Part shown: in pieces, positions 15,731-26,284 of the stretch | Position numbering within the stretch: the first letter of the stretch is position 1 | Layout of the letters: each line of letters starts with the position of its first letter | Assembly: GCF_042675745.1 (NCBI RefSeq) | Contig: NZ_JBHTJM010000001.1 | Span: forward strand, 1 to 64,000 | From: Pseudofulvibacter geojedonensis | GTDB taxonomy: Bacteria > Bacteroidota > Bacteroidia > Flavobacteriales > Flavobacteriaceae | Direction: 5' to 3' | Length of the DNA: 64,000 bases | Translations under genes and position numbers: made by a program | Notes under the pieces: model-generated | The model's input: only the letters and a program-made list of their open reading frames with translations | The model's database searches: none | What the model was told of the DNA's origin: nothing

Positions 15731-16603
15731 ATGAGTGTTTTAGTCAATAAAGATTCTAAAATTATAGTACAAGGTTTTACAGGAAGTGAAGGAACATTTC
15801 ATGCAGGTCAAATGATCGATTACGGTACAAACGTAGTTGGTGGAGTAACACCAGGTAAAGGAGGTCAAACTCACTTAGGAAAACCAGTTTTCAATACTGT
15901 AGAAGAAGCAGTAAATAAAGTAGGCGCAGATACTACAATTATATTTGTACCACCAGCTTTTGCTGCTGATGCAATTATGGAAGCTACTGATGCTGGAATT
16001 AAAGTAATTATAACTATTACAGAAGGAATTCCTGTAGCAGATATGATTAAAGCTAACGCTTATGTAAAAAATAGTGGAGCTAGATTAATAGGACCTAACT
16101 GTCCAGGTGTAATCACTCCAGGTGAAGCAAAAGTTGGTATCATGCCAGGTTTTGTATTCAAAAAAGGAAATGTAGGAATTGTTTCTAAATCAGGAACCTT
16201 AACTTACGAAGCTGCAGACCAAGTAGTACGTGAAGGTTTAGGAATTACAACTGCAATTGGTATTGGAGGAGATCCTATTATTGGAACTACTACTAAAGAA
16301 GCTGTAGAGTTGCTAATTAACGATCCTGAAACTGAAGCTGTAGTTATGATTGGTGAAATAGGAGGGCAATTAGAAGCTGATGCTGCTAACTGGTATAAGG
16401 CAAGTGGTAGTAAAAAACCAGTTGTTGGTTTTATAGCAGGAGAAACTGCACCAGCAGGAAGAACAATGGGGCATGCAGGTGCTATCGTTGGAGGTTCTGA
16501 TGATACAGCTCAAGCTAAAAAAGCGATCATGAGATCATGTGGAATTCATGTAGTTGATTCTCCAGCAGAAATAGGAGCTAAAGTAGCAGAAGTTATCGGG
16601 TAA
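15731..16603 (+). CDS. sucD: Succinyl-CoA ligase alpha subunit
   Basis: 290 residues, full length. With SucC it converts succinyl-CoA to succinate and makes ATP or GTP in the TCA cycle. CoA-binding Rossmann part: VQGFTGSEGTFHAGQMIDYG and VGGVTPGKGG. The phosphorylated histidine is in GRTMGHAGAIVGG, and SKSGTLTYEAADQV is the family signature. sucC is not in the window, so the two subunits are encoded apart, as is frequent in Flavobacteriaceae. It has its own promoter and a hairpin terminator. Confidence 0.96.
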   Translation: MSVLVNKDSKIIVQGFTGSEGTFHAGQMIDYGTNVVGGVTPGKGGQTHLGKPVFNTVEEAVNKVGADTTIIFVPPAFAADAIMEATDAGIKVIITITEGIPVADMIKANAYVKNSGARLIGPNCPGVITPGEAKVGIMPGFVFKKGNVGIVSKSGTLTYEAADQVVREGLGITTAIGIGGDPIIGTTTKEAVELLINDPETEAVVMIGEIGGQLEADAANWYKASGSKKPVVGFIAGETAPAGRTMGHAGAIVGGSDDTAQAKKAIMRSCGIHVVDSPAEIGAKVAEVIG

Positions 16604-16636
16604 TTCATCTGATTTCTTTTTGTAATAAAATTCGTT

Positions 16637-16670
16637 AAAAAACGTTATCTATTCGGATAGCGTTTTTTTT
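16637..16670 (+). terminator. Rho-independent terminator after sucD
   Basis: CGTTATC (16643-16649) pairs with GATAGCG (16656-16662) including one G-U pair, around a 6-nt loop. Flanking A and T runs extend the stem and give an eight-T tail. Confidence 0.85.
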
Positions 16671-16711
16671 ATTGCTATTTTTATTCGATTTAAAAAAATT
16701 AAATTTTCATT

Positions 16712-19684
16712 ATGAAAAAACTAACCGTAGTTTTAGCACTTGCCCTAGCATTGGTAAGTTGTAAAGACAAAAACATGAATTCTGTTGCAGACAAAAAAGA
16801 AGTTGCAGTAGAAAACCATACTGATACGAAAGGTTATGAGTATGAAACCGTTACTAACGATCCAACAGGATTACGTTTATATACCTTAAAAAATGGTTTA
16901 AAAGTATATTTAAGTAAAAATACAGACGAACCAAAAATACAAACTTTTATAGCTGTAAGAGCTGGTTCTAATTACGATCCTAAAGAGTCTACTGGTTTAG
17001 CTCATTATTTAGAGCATATGGTTTTTAAAGGGACTCATGAGATAGGAACTTTAGATTGGGAAAAAGAAAAAGAGTATTTAAAACAAATATCAGATCTGTA
17101 TGAAGCTCATAGGGCTGAAAAAGATCCTATTAAGAAAAAAGAATTATATAAAAAAATAGATGAAATTTCACTAGAAGCATCTAACCATTCTGTTGCTAAC
17201 GAATATGATAAAATGATTAGCTCTCTTGGTGCAACAGGAACAAATGCTCATACATGGTTTGAAGAAACAGTATATAAAAATAAAATACCAGCTAACGAAT
17301 TAGAAAAGTGGCTACATGTAGAAAGTGAGCGATTTAGCGAGTTAGTATTACGTTTGTTTCATACTGAATTAGAAGCAGTTTTTGAAGAGTTTAATAGAGG
17401 ACAAGATAACGATTGGAGAAAAAGTTATAAGGCTATGCTTGAAGGATTGTTTCCTAACCATCCATACGGACAGCAATCAACAATAGGAACGTCAGAGCAT
17501 TTAAAAAACCCTTCTATGGTTGATATTCATAATTACTTTAATAAATATTATGTGCCAAATAATATGGCTATGGTATTAGTAGGTGATATTGATTTTGATA
17601 AAACTATAGCAATGGTCGATGCCTCTTTTGGTAAAATGGAAAAGAAAGAAGTTGTACATCCAGAATTGCCTAAAGAAGAGCCTATTACAGCTCCTGTAAT
17701 CAAAGAAGTATTTGGTCCTACAGCAGAAAATATTTCAATTGCTTTTAGATCTAATGCAATAGGAACTAAAGAGCACAAATTATTGACTATGGCTGATATG
17801 TTATTGGCTAATGGTAAAGCAGGTTTGATAGACTTGAATTTAAATTAAAATCAAACAGTACAAAGCGCTGGATGTTCACCAACGTTTTTGAATGATTATG
17901 GTTATCATAATTTTACTGGTTCTCCTAAAGAAGGTCAAACTTTAAATGAGGTAAAGGATCTATTATTAGCTCAAATAGAAAAATTAAAAAAAGGAGAATT
18001 TGATGAGTGGATGCTTGAAGCAGTAATTAATGATATGAAATTATCTGAAACCAGACAATATGAAAATAATTCTGCTCTTGCTTCTGCATATTATAATGCT
18101 TTTATACATAGACAAGATTGGAAGGATAAAGTTAATTTTTTAAACGAATTAAGAAAAATAACTAAAGATGAGATAGTAGCTTTTGCTAATGAGTTTTACA
18201 AAGATAATTATGTAGTAACTTATAAACGTAAAGGAGAAGATAAAAACATTTCTAAGGTAGAGAATCCGGGTATAACACCTGTTAATTTAAATAGAGGTAA
18301 ACAATCTGAATTTGTTGAAAACTTTAACAAGAAGGAGTCAGGTAAATTAGAGCCATTGTTTATAGATTACAAAAAAGAAATTCAAACTAAAAAATTGGCT
18401 AACGGAGTAGAGTTATCTTATATTAAAAATAAAAATAACGATCTTTTCGACCTTAATATAATTTTTGATATGGGTAAAGACCATAATAAAAAATTAGACT
18501 TAGCAGTTGGTTATTTAGATTATTTAGGAACTGATAAGTATACGCCAGAAGAAATTAAAAAAGAGTTCTATAAATTAGGAGTTAGTTATTATGTTTTTGC
18601 AAGCGATGATAAATCTTACGTAGGTTTAAGAGGTTTGAAAGAAAACTTACCTAAAGGATTAGAATTGTTAGAACATTTATGGGATAATGCTGTTTCAGAT
18701 CAAGAAACATATAACAAATATGTAAAAAAAATAGCTAAACAACGAATTGATAATAAAACTCAAAAGGGCAATATTTTATGGAATGGTTTGTATAGTTATG
18801 GTAAATATGGAGAAGAATCTAGATTGAGAAACATTTATCAATTAGATGAATTAGAAGCCATGAACCCTAAAGAGTTGGTTTCTTTAGTTAAAGGAATGAA
18901 AGATTTTAGCCAACGTATTTTTTATTACGGAAAAGATGTAGATAATGCAGTTAATGCCTTAAATACATATCACAAAATAGCACCTGAACTAAAAGAATAT
19001 CCAAAACCTGTTGAGTATGTAGAAAATAATACTGGCGGGAATGTGTTTTTTGTAGATTATGACATGGTGCAAGCAGAAATGTTATTGTTGGCAAAAGGTG
19101 AACCTTTTAAAGCTGAAAATATGGCTGCTTCTACATTGTTTAATTCTTATTTTGGAAGCGGCTTATCATCTATTGTTTTTCAGGAAATTAGAGAGTCTAA
19201 ATCGTTAGCCTATTCTGCTTTTGCTAGTTACCAAAATGCAAGTGAAAAAGAAAAAAACAACTATGTTATGGCATATATGGGGACCCAAGCTAACAAAATG
19301 GAGCAAGCTGTAAATGCTATGATGGATTTAATGAATAATATGCCAGAAGCAGAAGAGCAGTTCAATGCAGCTAAAGAGGCTGCGTTAAAGAAAATTGCAG
19401 CTCAACGTATTACCAAGTCTAATATTTTTTGGTCTTACGAAAGGTTAAAGAAACTAGGTATAGATAATGATAATAGAGAAGTTATGTATAATACTATTAA
19501 AAACATGACTATAGAAGATTTAAAAACTTTCTTTGATAAAAACATTAAAGGAGAAGAGTATAATGTTATGGTTATAGGTAATAAGAAAGATGTAGATATG
19601 GACGCCCTAGCAAAACTAGGAAGAGTGCAAGAAATGGATGTAGATTACTTATTTAATTACAAGACTAAAGAAATAAATCCATAA
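16712..19684 (+). pseudogene. M16 zinc peptidase lipoprotein with one in-frame stop
   Basis: 990 codons in one frame, broken only by TAA at 17846-17848. Signal peptide with lipobox LVSC (cysteine 17). First M16 half: HYLEHMVFKG (HxxEH zinc motif), with the third ligand in ELEAVFEEFNRG about 70 residues on, and an N-terminal-half partner domain. Second half (from about 17960) holds the C-terminal inactive M16 domains with the usual SLAYSAFASY segment. Reading through the stop gives LIDLNLN-stop-NQTVQSAG, where family members often have Q; CAA to TAA is a single change. This is either a nonsense mutation or a sequence error. A restart at TTG 17888 would give a half without the zinc site. Confidence 0.85.
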
Positions 19685-19702
19685 GCATAAAATATATTTT
19701 TA

Positions 19703-19731
19703 AACGCCTTCTGAATTAGAAGGCGTTTTTT
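19703..19731 (+). terminator. Rho-independent terminator after the M16 peptidase gene
   Basis: AACGCCTTCT (19703-19712) pairs perfectly with AGAAGGCGTT (19718-19727) around a 5-nt loop, followed by a T run. Confidence 0.92.
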
Positions 19732-19774
19732 ATTAAAAAAAGTTACTTTTACGTCTATTGTTTTAGTTAGTTTT

Positions 19775-20848
19775 ATGAGTAAAGTAATAAGTGTAAAAAT
19801 TAGAATAAAATACATAATACTGTTGTTTTTAGTATGGGGTAGTATTATTGCTTTTCTATCTGTTAATAGATACTTTGTAGGATTCTATGGAGATTTTCAT
19901 TTAACCTTTACTAATTTAATACTTGAAAAAAAATTTCTGTACTCTACTCAAGGAGTACTTTTTGAATTGCTTTCAATATGTTCGATAATTATTTTGTTAG
20001 TACCTATACAAATAGATTTAAAAAGCACTAGAGTCTATCAAATAGTTACAGGACTTTATAAAATAATTAAACATATTGGTAAAGGTGATTTAACGAAGTC
20101 TTTTAGTTTAGAAAAAGAAGAAAAATTATCATTACTAGTTCTTTGTGTTAAGTTTACTTTTTTACCCTTATTGGTAAACTTTATGTATCACAACATAAAA
20201 AATCTATTACATCATTTAAGTAAATTTTCAGGTGATTGGTTAAGTATTTTATCGCCAGAAATATTTTGTCTATTCACATTTAAAGTTCTTTTTTATTTAA
20301 TTCTATCAATAGATACCGTTTATTTTGTATTTGGGTATTTAGTTGAGTCTAAAAAACTAAAAAGCACGATAAAGAGTGTAGAACCAACTCTATTTGGTTG
20401 GATAGTTGCATTAGCTTGTTACCCACCATACAATGAATTGTCTAGTTGGTTTTTGGGTTGGCACTCTAATGATTTTGCAACATCGTCTAACACAACACTA
20501 AATTACATATTAAGTATTTTGTCAATATTAATGTTCACCATATATGTTATGGCTACAATTAATTTAGGTGCAAAGGCCTCTAATATGACTAACAGGGGTA
20601 TTGTATCTAAAGGAGCGTATAGTATTGTTAGGCACCCAGACTATATTTCTAAGAATATAGCTTGGTGGTTAATGGGTATACCTTTTATTGCAAATTATGG
20701 TTATATAGCTGTTCTTAGCTTAATAGCGTGGTCTTTTATTTACTATTTACGAGCAATAACCGAAGAGAAACATTTATCGCTAGATAGAGAGTATATAGAA
20801 TATAAAAAGAAAGTTCCTTATAAGTTTATACCAGGAATATATAAATAA
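19775..20848 (+). CDS. Membrane protein with isoprenylcysteine methyltransferase-like C terminus
   Basis: 357 residues with about eight membrane segments. The C-terminal part (about 255-357) has the ICMT/PEMT-type signature: GAYSIVRHPDYISKNIAWW, then RAITEEKHLSLDREYIEYKKKVPYK, where RHP and the EE..L pair bind S-adenosylmethionine. The substrate is likely a membrane lipid or a prenylated molecule; the sequence does not say which. It ends 3 bp before the rRNA methyltransferase gene, so the two are probably co-transcribed. Confidence 0.78.
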   Translation: MSKVISVKIRIKYIILLFLVWGSIIAFLSVNRYFVGFYGDFHLTFTNLILEKKFLYSTQGVLFELLSICSIIILLVPIQIDLKSTRVYQIVTGLYKIIKHIGKGDLTKSFSLEKEEKLSLLVLCVKFTFLPLLVNFMYHNIKNLLHHLSKFSGDWLSILSPEIFCLFTFKVLFYLILSIDTVYFVFGYLVESKKLKSTIKSVEPTLFGWIVALACYPPYNELSSWFLGWHSNDFATSSNTTLNYILSILSILMFTIYVMATINLGAKASNMTNRGIVSKGAYSIVRHPDYISKNIAWWLMGIPFIANYGYIAVLSLIAWSFIYYLRAITEEKHLSLDREYIEYKKKVPYKFIPGIYK

Positions 20849-20851
20849 TAA

Positions 20852-22072
20852 ATGAATATTTTACCAGAAATTACTACTAAAACCATCGCATTTAAGTTGC
20901 GTGCTAAGGCGGAGCGTATGATTAAAAAGAAACATCCTTGGGTGTTTGAAGATAGTATCGTAAAGCAAAGTATAGATGGAAATGCAGGAGATGTTGCTGT
21001 AATTTACGACCATAAAAAGAATAAATTTTTGGCCTGTGGTTTATACGACCCTTTTTCTCCAATAAAAATTAAAATGCTTCATTTTGGAAAAGCAACTAAA
21101 ATTGATTCGTTTTTTTTTAAAAGCAAAATTCAAAAGGCTTTTGAGAAAAGGGCCGAACTTTTAAAAACAGATACGAATAGTTATCGCTTAATATATGGAG
21201 AAGCAGATGGTATGCCTAGCTTCATTGCAGATGTTTATAATAATGTTTTAGTTATTAAATTATATTCTGCTATTTGGTTTCCTTATTTAAATGATTTGTT
21301 AACAGTCTTAGTTGAAATAACCTCTTGTAAAACAGTTGTCTTGCGTTTAAGTAGAAATGTAGCCAAACTTAAAAATAATTTTGGTTTAAAAGACGGGCAA
21401 GTTATTTATGGAAAGTTAGATAATAATGTAGTAGAATTTATGGAACATGGAATTCATTTTTCTGCTAATGTTATTTATGGGCATAAAACAGGTTATTTTT
21501 TAGACCATCGAGAAAATAGAAGGAGGGTAGGCTCGTTGTCAAAACATAAAACAGTATTAGATGTTTTTTCTTATGCAGGCGGCTTTTCTGTTCATGCATT
21601 GGCCAATGGAGCAAAAGAAGTAACGAGTTTAGATATTAGTAGTCAGGCATTAAAGGTAGCTGAGCAGAATGCAAAATTGAACAAATTTTCTGGTGTTCAT
21701 AAAACTATAGCAGCAGATGCATTTAAAGGGCTTCAGGAACTTATAAATCAGAAAAATAAATTTGATATAGTAATAATAGATCCACCATCTTTTGCTAAAA
21801 GTGCTAAAGAAATAGAAAGAGCAAAGCATAGTTATGAGCGATTAGCTAATTTAGGATGTAAATTAGTAAATGACAATGGAATTTTAGTGTTGGCTTCTTG
21901 TTCATCAAGAATTGTTGCAGATGATTTTTTTGCTATTTGCGAATCTAGCCTGCAAAACAATTCTATTCAATATAAAATACTAGATACTACATTGCATGAT
22001 CTAGATCATCCTGTAATATTGAGTTTTCCAGAAGGAGCATATTTAAAATGTCGTTATTATCAATTTAATTAA
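20852..22072 (+). CDS. Class I SAM-dependent rRNA methyltransferase, RlmI-like
   Basis: 406 residues. An N-terminal PUA-like domain (KAERMIKKKHPWVFEDSI), a linker domain (NSYRLIYGEADGMPSFIADV) and a Rossmann methyltransferase domain: motif I VFSYAGGFSVHALANGA, acidic end of strand 2 in VTSLDIS, and the catalytic motif IIDPPSFAKS. RlmI methylates C1962 of 23S rRNA in E. coli; this architecture fits a cytosine-5 methyltransferase, but the exact site is not proved by the sequence. Paired with the upstream membrane methyltransferase. Confidence 0.88.
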   Translation: MNILPEITTKTIAFKLRAKAERMIKKKHPWVFEDSIVKQSIDGNAGDVAVIYDHKKNKFLACGLYDPFSPIKIKMLHFGKATKIDSFFFKSKIQKAFEKRAELLKTDTNSYRLIYGEADGMPSFIADVYNNVLVIKLYSAIWFPYLNDLLTVLVEITSCKTVVLRLSRNVAKLKNNFGLKDGQVIYGKLDNNVVEFMEHGIHFSANVIYGHKTGYFLDHRENRRRVGSLSKHKTVLDVFSYAGGFSVHALANGAKEVTSLDISSQALKVAEQNAKLNKFSGVHKTIAADAFKGLQELINQKNKFDIVIIDPPSFAKSAKEIERAKHSYERLANLGCKLVNDNGILVLASCSSRIVADDFFAICESSLQNNSIQYKILDTTLHDLDHPVILSFPEGAYLKCRYYQFN

Positions 22073-22288
22073 GTTTGTTATTGTAAATAATTCGCCAAAT
22101 ATTTGTTAAATATTAGAAACATGTGTAAATTTAAGTCTAGATTACACACAATCTTTCATTTTACCTTACTCTAGTGCGTCTTTTTATAAGGCATCATTTC
22201 CCCTTTAAAATTTCTCATCCCAAAACAATAGTTTTTAACATTTACAATTGAAATTCTTAAAACATTTCAATGCGATAAATCTAGTGTA

Positions 22289-23824
22289 ATGGAGAACAAA
22301 AAGAGAAAGGTGTTACTCATTTTAGAAGGTACATATCCCTTTTCAGGAGGAGGGGTTTCTACTTGGGCACATATGCTATGTAATCAGGTTTCTAATGCAT
22401 CATATACATTATACAGTATTAATGCTAACCATGAAACGAAATATAAATATGAGTTGCAAAATATAGATCAAGTAATTCAGGTTCCTATTTGGGCTCCTCA
22501 AGAACCAAGAGAATATATTAATTACTCATCTTGTTCTTATTCTAGTTTTATTATAAAGAAAGAATCGACATCTAATAGGGCTATTAAAAAACAGTTTTTA
22601 CCACTATTTAAGTCATTATTATACATTATTTATCAAAATAAAAAATCAAGTTTACAACTGTTTGATTTGACACTTTACAATATGTGGCTTTTCTTTAAAA
22701 AATATGATTATAAAGCAACTATGCAAAATGAGTTTGTTTGGGAAACATACTGTGAAACCATCAAAAAAATCAACTCTCATTATAAAGATGAAATTAGTAT
22801 ACAAGATTTAACTATAGGATTGCGATGGATTTATCGTTTTATTATGCCTATATCTATAGATGTGCCTCAAGTAGATATTGCTCACGTTACTTTAGCAGGA
22901 TTTCCTATAATTCCTGCTTTGGTTGCACAATATAAATATAAAGTACCTATTGTTATAACAGAACATGGCGTTTTTATTAGAGAACGATTGTTAGCAATTA
23001 ATGGATCAGCATATTCATATTTTTTAAAAAAGTTACTCATCCAATTTTCAGAACGTATTACTCAGTTAAGCTATTATAAAGCAGCAAAAATATTGCCTGT
23101 TAATGCGTTTAATATGAAATGGGAGAAAAAATATGGAGCAGAGCAATTTAAATTAAAAACCATTTATAATGGCATTGATCATTTAAAATTTATACCTAGA
23201 AAAAAGCCAGCATACTTAATGAACACACCTATTGTAATTGCTGCTGCAAGAATTTTTGAGCTAAAAGACTTAAAAACAATGATTCGCTCTTGTTCAGAGG
23301 TGAAAAAAGTAATTCCTAATGTTAGATATATTGTATATGGAAATAAAAATGCAGTGCCAGAATATACAAAACAATGTGAGCAACTTATTGAAGAATTAAA
23401 TGTGTCAAAAAACTTCATTCTTGCAGGTTTTCATAGCAATCCACATATGTTATATGCAGAAGGAGATATATCGATACTTACATCAATTTCAGAAGGGTTT
23501 CCGTATACAGTACTAGAAGCTATGAGTTGTGGTTTACCTGTAGTAGCTACAGATGTAGGAGGGGTTTCTGAGGCAATGAATAGTTCTTGTGGATTTATTT
23601 GTAAACCAAAAGACTATAAAGCCATTGCTAATAAGGTAATTACACTTTTGCAAAACAAAGGTTTGAGAAAACAAATGGGATTAAATGCTAGAAAAAGAAT
23701 TGAAGAAAACTTTACAATTAACAATTTTATTTCAGCTTATGAAGCTGTATATAATGAAGTAATTCAGCAACAAAATAGAGATGTCCAAAGTCTATATAAG
23801 AATGTGGTAAAAGAAGCCTCATAA
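22289..23824 (+). CDS. pelF: PelF-like GT4 glycosyltransferase
   Basis: 511 residues, close to PelF of Pseudomonas. PelF is a cytosolic glycosyltransferase that polymerises Pel, a galactosamine-rich polymer, from UDP-sugars. N-terminal GT-B half: LLILEGTYPFSGGGVSTWAHML, the usual PelF opening; ITEHGVFIRERL about 225. C-terminal half: KTIYNGIDHLKF and the donor-binding EX7E segment in SEGFPYTVLEAMSCG with DVGGVSEA. First gene of a five-gene plus-strand operon. The 216 bp before it hold no promoter I would trust. I assign PelF by family pattern and by the PelG-like and PelA-like neighbours. Confidence 0.82.
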   Translation: MENKKRKVLLILEGTYPFSGGGVSTWAHMLCNQVSNASYTLYSINANHETKYKYELQNIDQVIQVPIWAPQEPREYINYSSCSYSSFIIKKESTSNRAIKKQFLPLFKSLLYIIYQNKKSSLQLFDLTLYNMWLFFKKYDYKATMQNEFVWETYCETIKKINSHYKDEISIQDLTIGLRWIYRFIMPISIDVPQVDIAHVTLAGFPIIPALVAQYKYKVPIVITEHGVFIRERLLAINGSAYSYFLKKLLIQFSERITQLSYYKAAKILPVNAFNMKWEKKYGAEQFKLKTIYNGIDHLKFIPRKKPAYLMNTPIVIAAARIFELKDLKTMIRSCSEVKKVIPNVRYIVYGNKNAVPEYTKQCEQLIEELNVSKNFILAGFHSNPHMLYAEGDISILTSISEGFPYTVLEAMSCGLPVVATDVGGVSEAMNSSCGFICKPKDYKAIANKVITLLQNKGLRKQMGLNARKRIEENFTINNFISAYEAVYNEVIQQQNRDVQSLYKNVVKEAS

Positions 23825-23876
23825 ATTAACCTACCCATGGAAAGTAAACCTATAATAATCACTTAACCATTGGTAA

Positions 23877-25481
23877 ATGAATAAACAAAATATAAATATT
23901 GATGTATTAACAGAGCAAATTGCAAATAAAATAGGAAAGCCTGTAAGCGAGACAGTAGTTTTAGCAACTATAGAATCTTTTGGTATTCGAGAAATTGATG
24001 CTCAACAAGACTATGGAATGCAAAGCTTAGATATATTGGCTAGTAAAATTTACACAAGCTTGATAGAAGTATCGAAGCAATTTCAATTAAAAAATGCGAA
24101 AGAAATAGCAGATACTGACACAGAAACTATGGCTGTTTCAGGGTATTTACATACTAAAATAAGACTGTTCTCTAAATATTATCCTTTAGGAATATTGCAC
24201 TTATTACCTGTAATTATACAAATAGTTGCTATTATTCTTTTTGGTTATTCTCTTTGGACTTATATAGGATTTAATCAGCTACAATCTACAGCCGTTGTAC
24301 TAGGAGTAATATTAGGGATGGTACTTTCTGGAGGTTTTATTCAGGTAATAGGCAAACAATTATCATTTCATTATAACTACAAGAATTTTGACTTAATGAA
24401 ATCTAGTTTGCAATACATTTTAAAACTAGCTTTAATAACAACATTAGGTTTTGGAGTTTTTGTTTTTTTAGTTAATTGTTTAATACCTGCTTTTCCAATA
24501 TCATTTATACTTATAGGTCTATGTTATGCACTTTTAATTAGTTACTTATTAGTTTTATTAGCAACCCTTTATCCGTTAAAAGAAAGGTGGATGATTTCTA
24601 CAGCTGTAGCTTTGGGCACCTTGGTAGCAATTCTTTCTTTATTGTTGGCTAATATGAATATATATTTAAGTCATTGGTTAGGTATGCTTACAGTGATTTT
24701 TACCATAAAAGGATATTTAAGATACTATTTTAAAAAGCAGATTAAAACAGATACAGTATCTAACAATAAAGTAAGGGTAAGTAGCTTTATTTACAATAGC
24801 TATAAACATTTTATTTATGGCTTACTGTTATATATTTTCTTTTTTATAGATAGAATCTTAGCCTGGTCAGTAAGCATAAATGAAAAATCACCCCTATTAA
24901 TATATTATGAAAAGAATTATGAAATAGGAATGGATATAGCTATTCTAGTGTTTTTACTTTTATCGGGAGTATTAGAATACGCAATGGCTTCATTTACCAG
25001 TTTTTTGTCTTTAGAACAGAAAAAAACTTTAATAACAGATATCAAAGCGTATAGTAGAAAATTAATGAAGCTTTATTGGCAAAATATGGTACTATTCTTT
25101 GGTTCAACCATTTTTATTTTTGTTTTTATATATCTAATTATAACCTCTTCATGGGGCTACGAAGCTCAGTTTAAAGAAGTACTAAATAATGTCAGTATAA
25201 ATGTATGTATAATAGGCAGTATTTCATACATACTGCTGGCTTGGGCAATACTCAATGCACTCTACATGATGTGCTTAAATCAACCAAAAATCATTATTAA
25301 AGCTTTATTTATTGCATGTTTAGTAAATGTATTTTTCGGCTTTGTTTTTAGCAGACTAATTAGTTATGAATATAGTGTTCTCGGTCTTTTATTTGGAACA
25401 TTAGTTTTTTTAATATTAAGCTTAAAAGCATGTGCAAATTATTATCAAAAACTTGATTATTATTACTATGCTGCATTTTAA
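23877..25481 (+). CDS. pelG: PelG-like polysaccharide transporter
   Basis: 534 residues, mostly membrane, with about 12 segments after a soluble N-terminal extension of about 95 residues. PelG is the inner-membrane flippase-like partner of PelF. Features in the order of PelG: FFFIDRILAW (like the 'ADKFLFW' region), YEIGMDIAILVFLLLSGVLEY followed by a polar TSFLSLEQ stretch, and a C terminus SVLGLLFGTLVFLILSL...YQKLDYYYY. The first 95 residues (IDVLTEQIANKIGKPVSET) are not part of the Pseudomonas protein as I know it. It follows pelF by 52 bp and overlaps the next gene by 14 nt. Confidence 0.75.
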   Translation: MNKQNINIDVLTEQIANKIGKPVSETVVLATIESFGIREIDAQQDYGMQSLDILASKIYTSLIEVSKQFQLKNAKEIADTDTETMAVSGYLHTKIRLFSKYYPLGILHLLPVIIQIVAIILFGYSLWTYIGFNQLQSTAVVLGVILGMVLSGGFIQVIGKQLSFHYNYKNFDLMKSSLQYILKLALITTLGFGVFVFLVNCLIPAFPISFILIGLCYALLISYLLVLLATLYPLKERWMISTAVALGTLVAILSLLLANMNIYLSHWLGMLTVIFTIKGYLRYYFKKQIKTDTVSNNKVRVSSFIYNSYKHFIYGLLLYIFFFIDRILAWSVSINEKSPLLIYYEKNYEIGMDIAILVFLLLSGVLEYAMASFTSFLSLEQKKTLITDIKAYSRKLMKLYWQNMVLFFGSTIFIFVFIYLIITSSWGYEAQFKEVLNNVSINVCIIGSISYILLAWAILNALYMMCLNQPKIIIKALFIACLVNVFFGFVFSRLISYEYSVLGLLFGTLVFLILSLKACANYYQKLDYYYYAAF

Positions 25482-26280
25482 ATACATATTGCTACTATTA
25501 CCAATTATAATATTTGTTCAAGCAAGAAAATTACCTGCTTGCAAGAGTTCGGTACTTATATGTTATGGCAAACTAAACCCTGTAGATATTTCTAATTACG
25601 ACTATGTTATTTTAGAAGCAGATTTATATACCAAAAAAGATATTGAGTTAATAAAAAAGAATAATAAAAAAGTACTCTGTTATATAAGTCTAGGAGAGGT
25701 AAATCAACACGCTAGTTATTTTGAAGATTTAAAAGGAATGGTTGAAACTAGAAATCATATTTGGAATAGTTACGACCTAAACTTAAACTATAAAAAAACA
25801 AGAAATGTATTAAGTAAGGTAATTAAGAATAGATTACTGAAAGGTTTTGACGGTTTGTTTTTAGATAATATAGATAGTTATACAGTATATGGAAACCAGT
25901 ATAAAAATTCAAGCTACTTAGTAGCTTATTTAGAATTACTAAGAAAGAAATATCCAAGTATTCACATAATGCAAAATGCGGGTTTGCCCTTATTAGACAA
26001 TACAAGTAAATATATTAACTCATTGGCTGTAGAGTCAGTTGCTTCTAATTATGATTTTTCTAAAAAAGAATACCGATTAAGAAGAATTAGTGATTTTATG
26101 AGGCAGAAAAAAGCAATACAGCGAATAGAAAAACAATATCAAAAAGAAATTATTGTAATTGAATATGCTAATACTGAAGCCCTGTATAAAGAAATAAAAT
26201 CGCGATTAAAAAGTACTAATTGGAATTGTTATGTAGCAAAGATCGACTTACAAAAGCAATCAATTTTTTCTAAAAATTAA
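25468..26280 (+). CDS. GH114/TM1410-type glycoside hydrolase, PelA hydrolase-like
   Basis: 270 residues from the ATG at 25468, chosen because it opens a clean signal peptide (MLHFKYILLLLPIIIFVQA). The frame also allows 25432. Landmarks of the alpha-1,4 galactosaminidase-like family: LCYISLGEVNQHASYF, GFDGLFLDNIDSY with two acids, and IIVIEYANTEALY. In Pel systems this domain is the N-terminal half of PelA, cutting de-N-acetylated polymer; here it is a separate secreted protein, as in some Gram-positive pel operons. It overlaps pelG by 14 nt. Confidence 0.78.
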   Translation: MLHFKYILLLLPIIIFVQARKLPACKSSVLICYGKLNPVDISNYDYVILEADLYTKKDIELIKKNNKKVLCYISLGEVNQHASYFEDLKGMVETRNHIWNSYDLNLNYKKTRNVLSKVIKNRLLKGFDGLFLDNIDSYTVYGNQYKNSSYLVAYLELLRKKYPSIHIMQNAGLPLLDNTSKYINSLAVESVASNYDFSKKEYRLRRISDFMRQKKAIQRIEKQYQKEIIVIEYANTEALYKEIKSRLKSTNWNCYVAKIDLQKQSIFSKN

Positions 26281-26284
26281 TACC

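Noticed and set aside
16712..19684. Two separate peptidase genes
   Set aside because: Both parts are in one frame, only 13 codons apart, and together have the length and domain order of one M16 protein.
22073..22288. Riboswitch or c-di-GMP-type leader before the Pel-like operon
   Set aside because: I see no matching structure or motif in the 216 bp.
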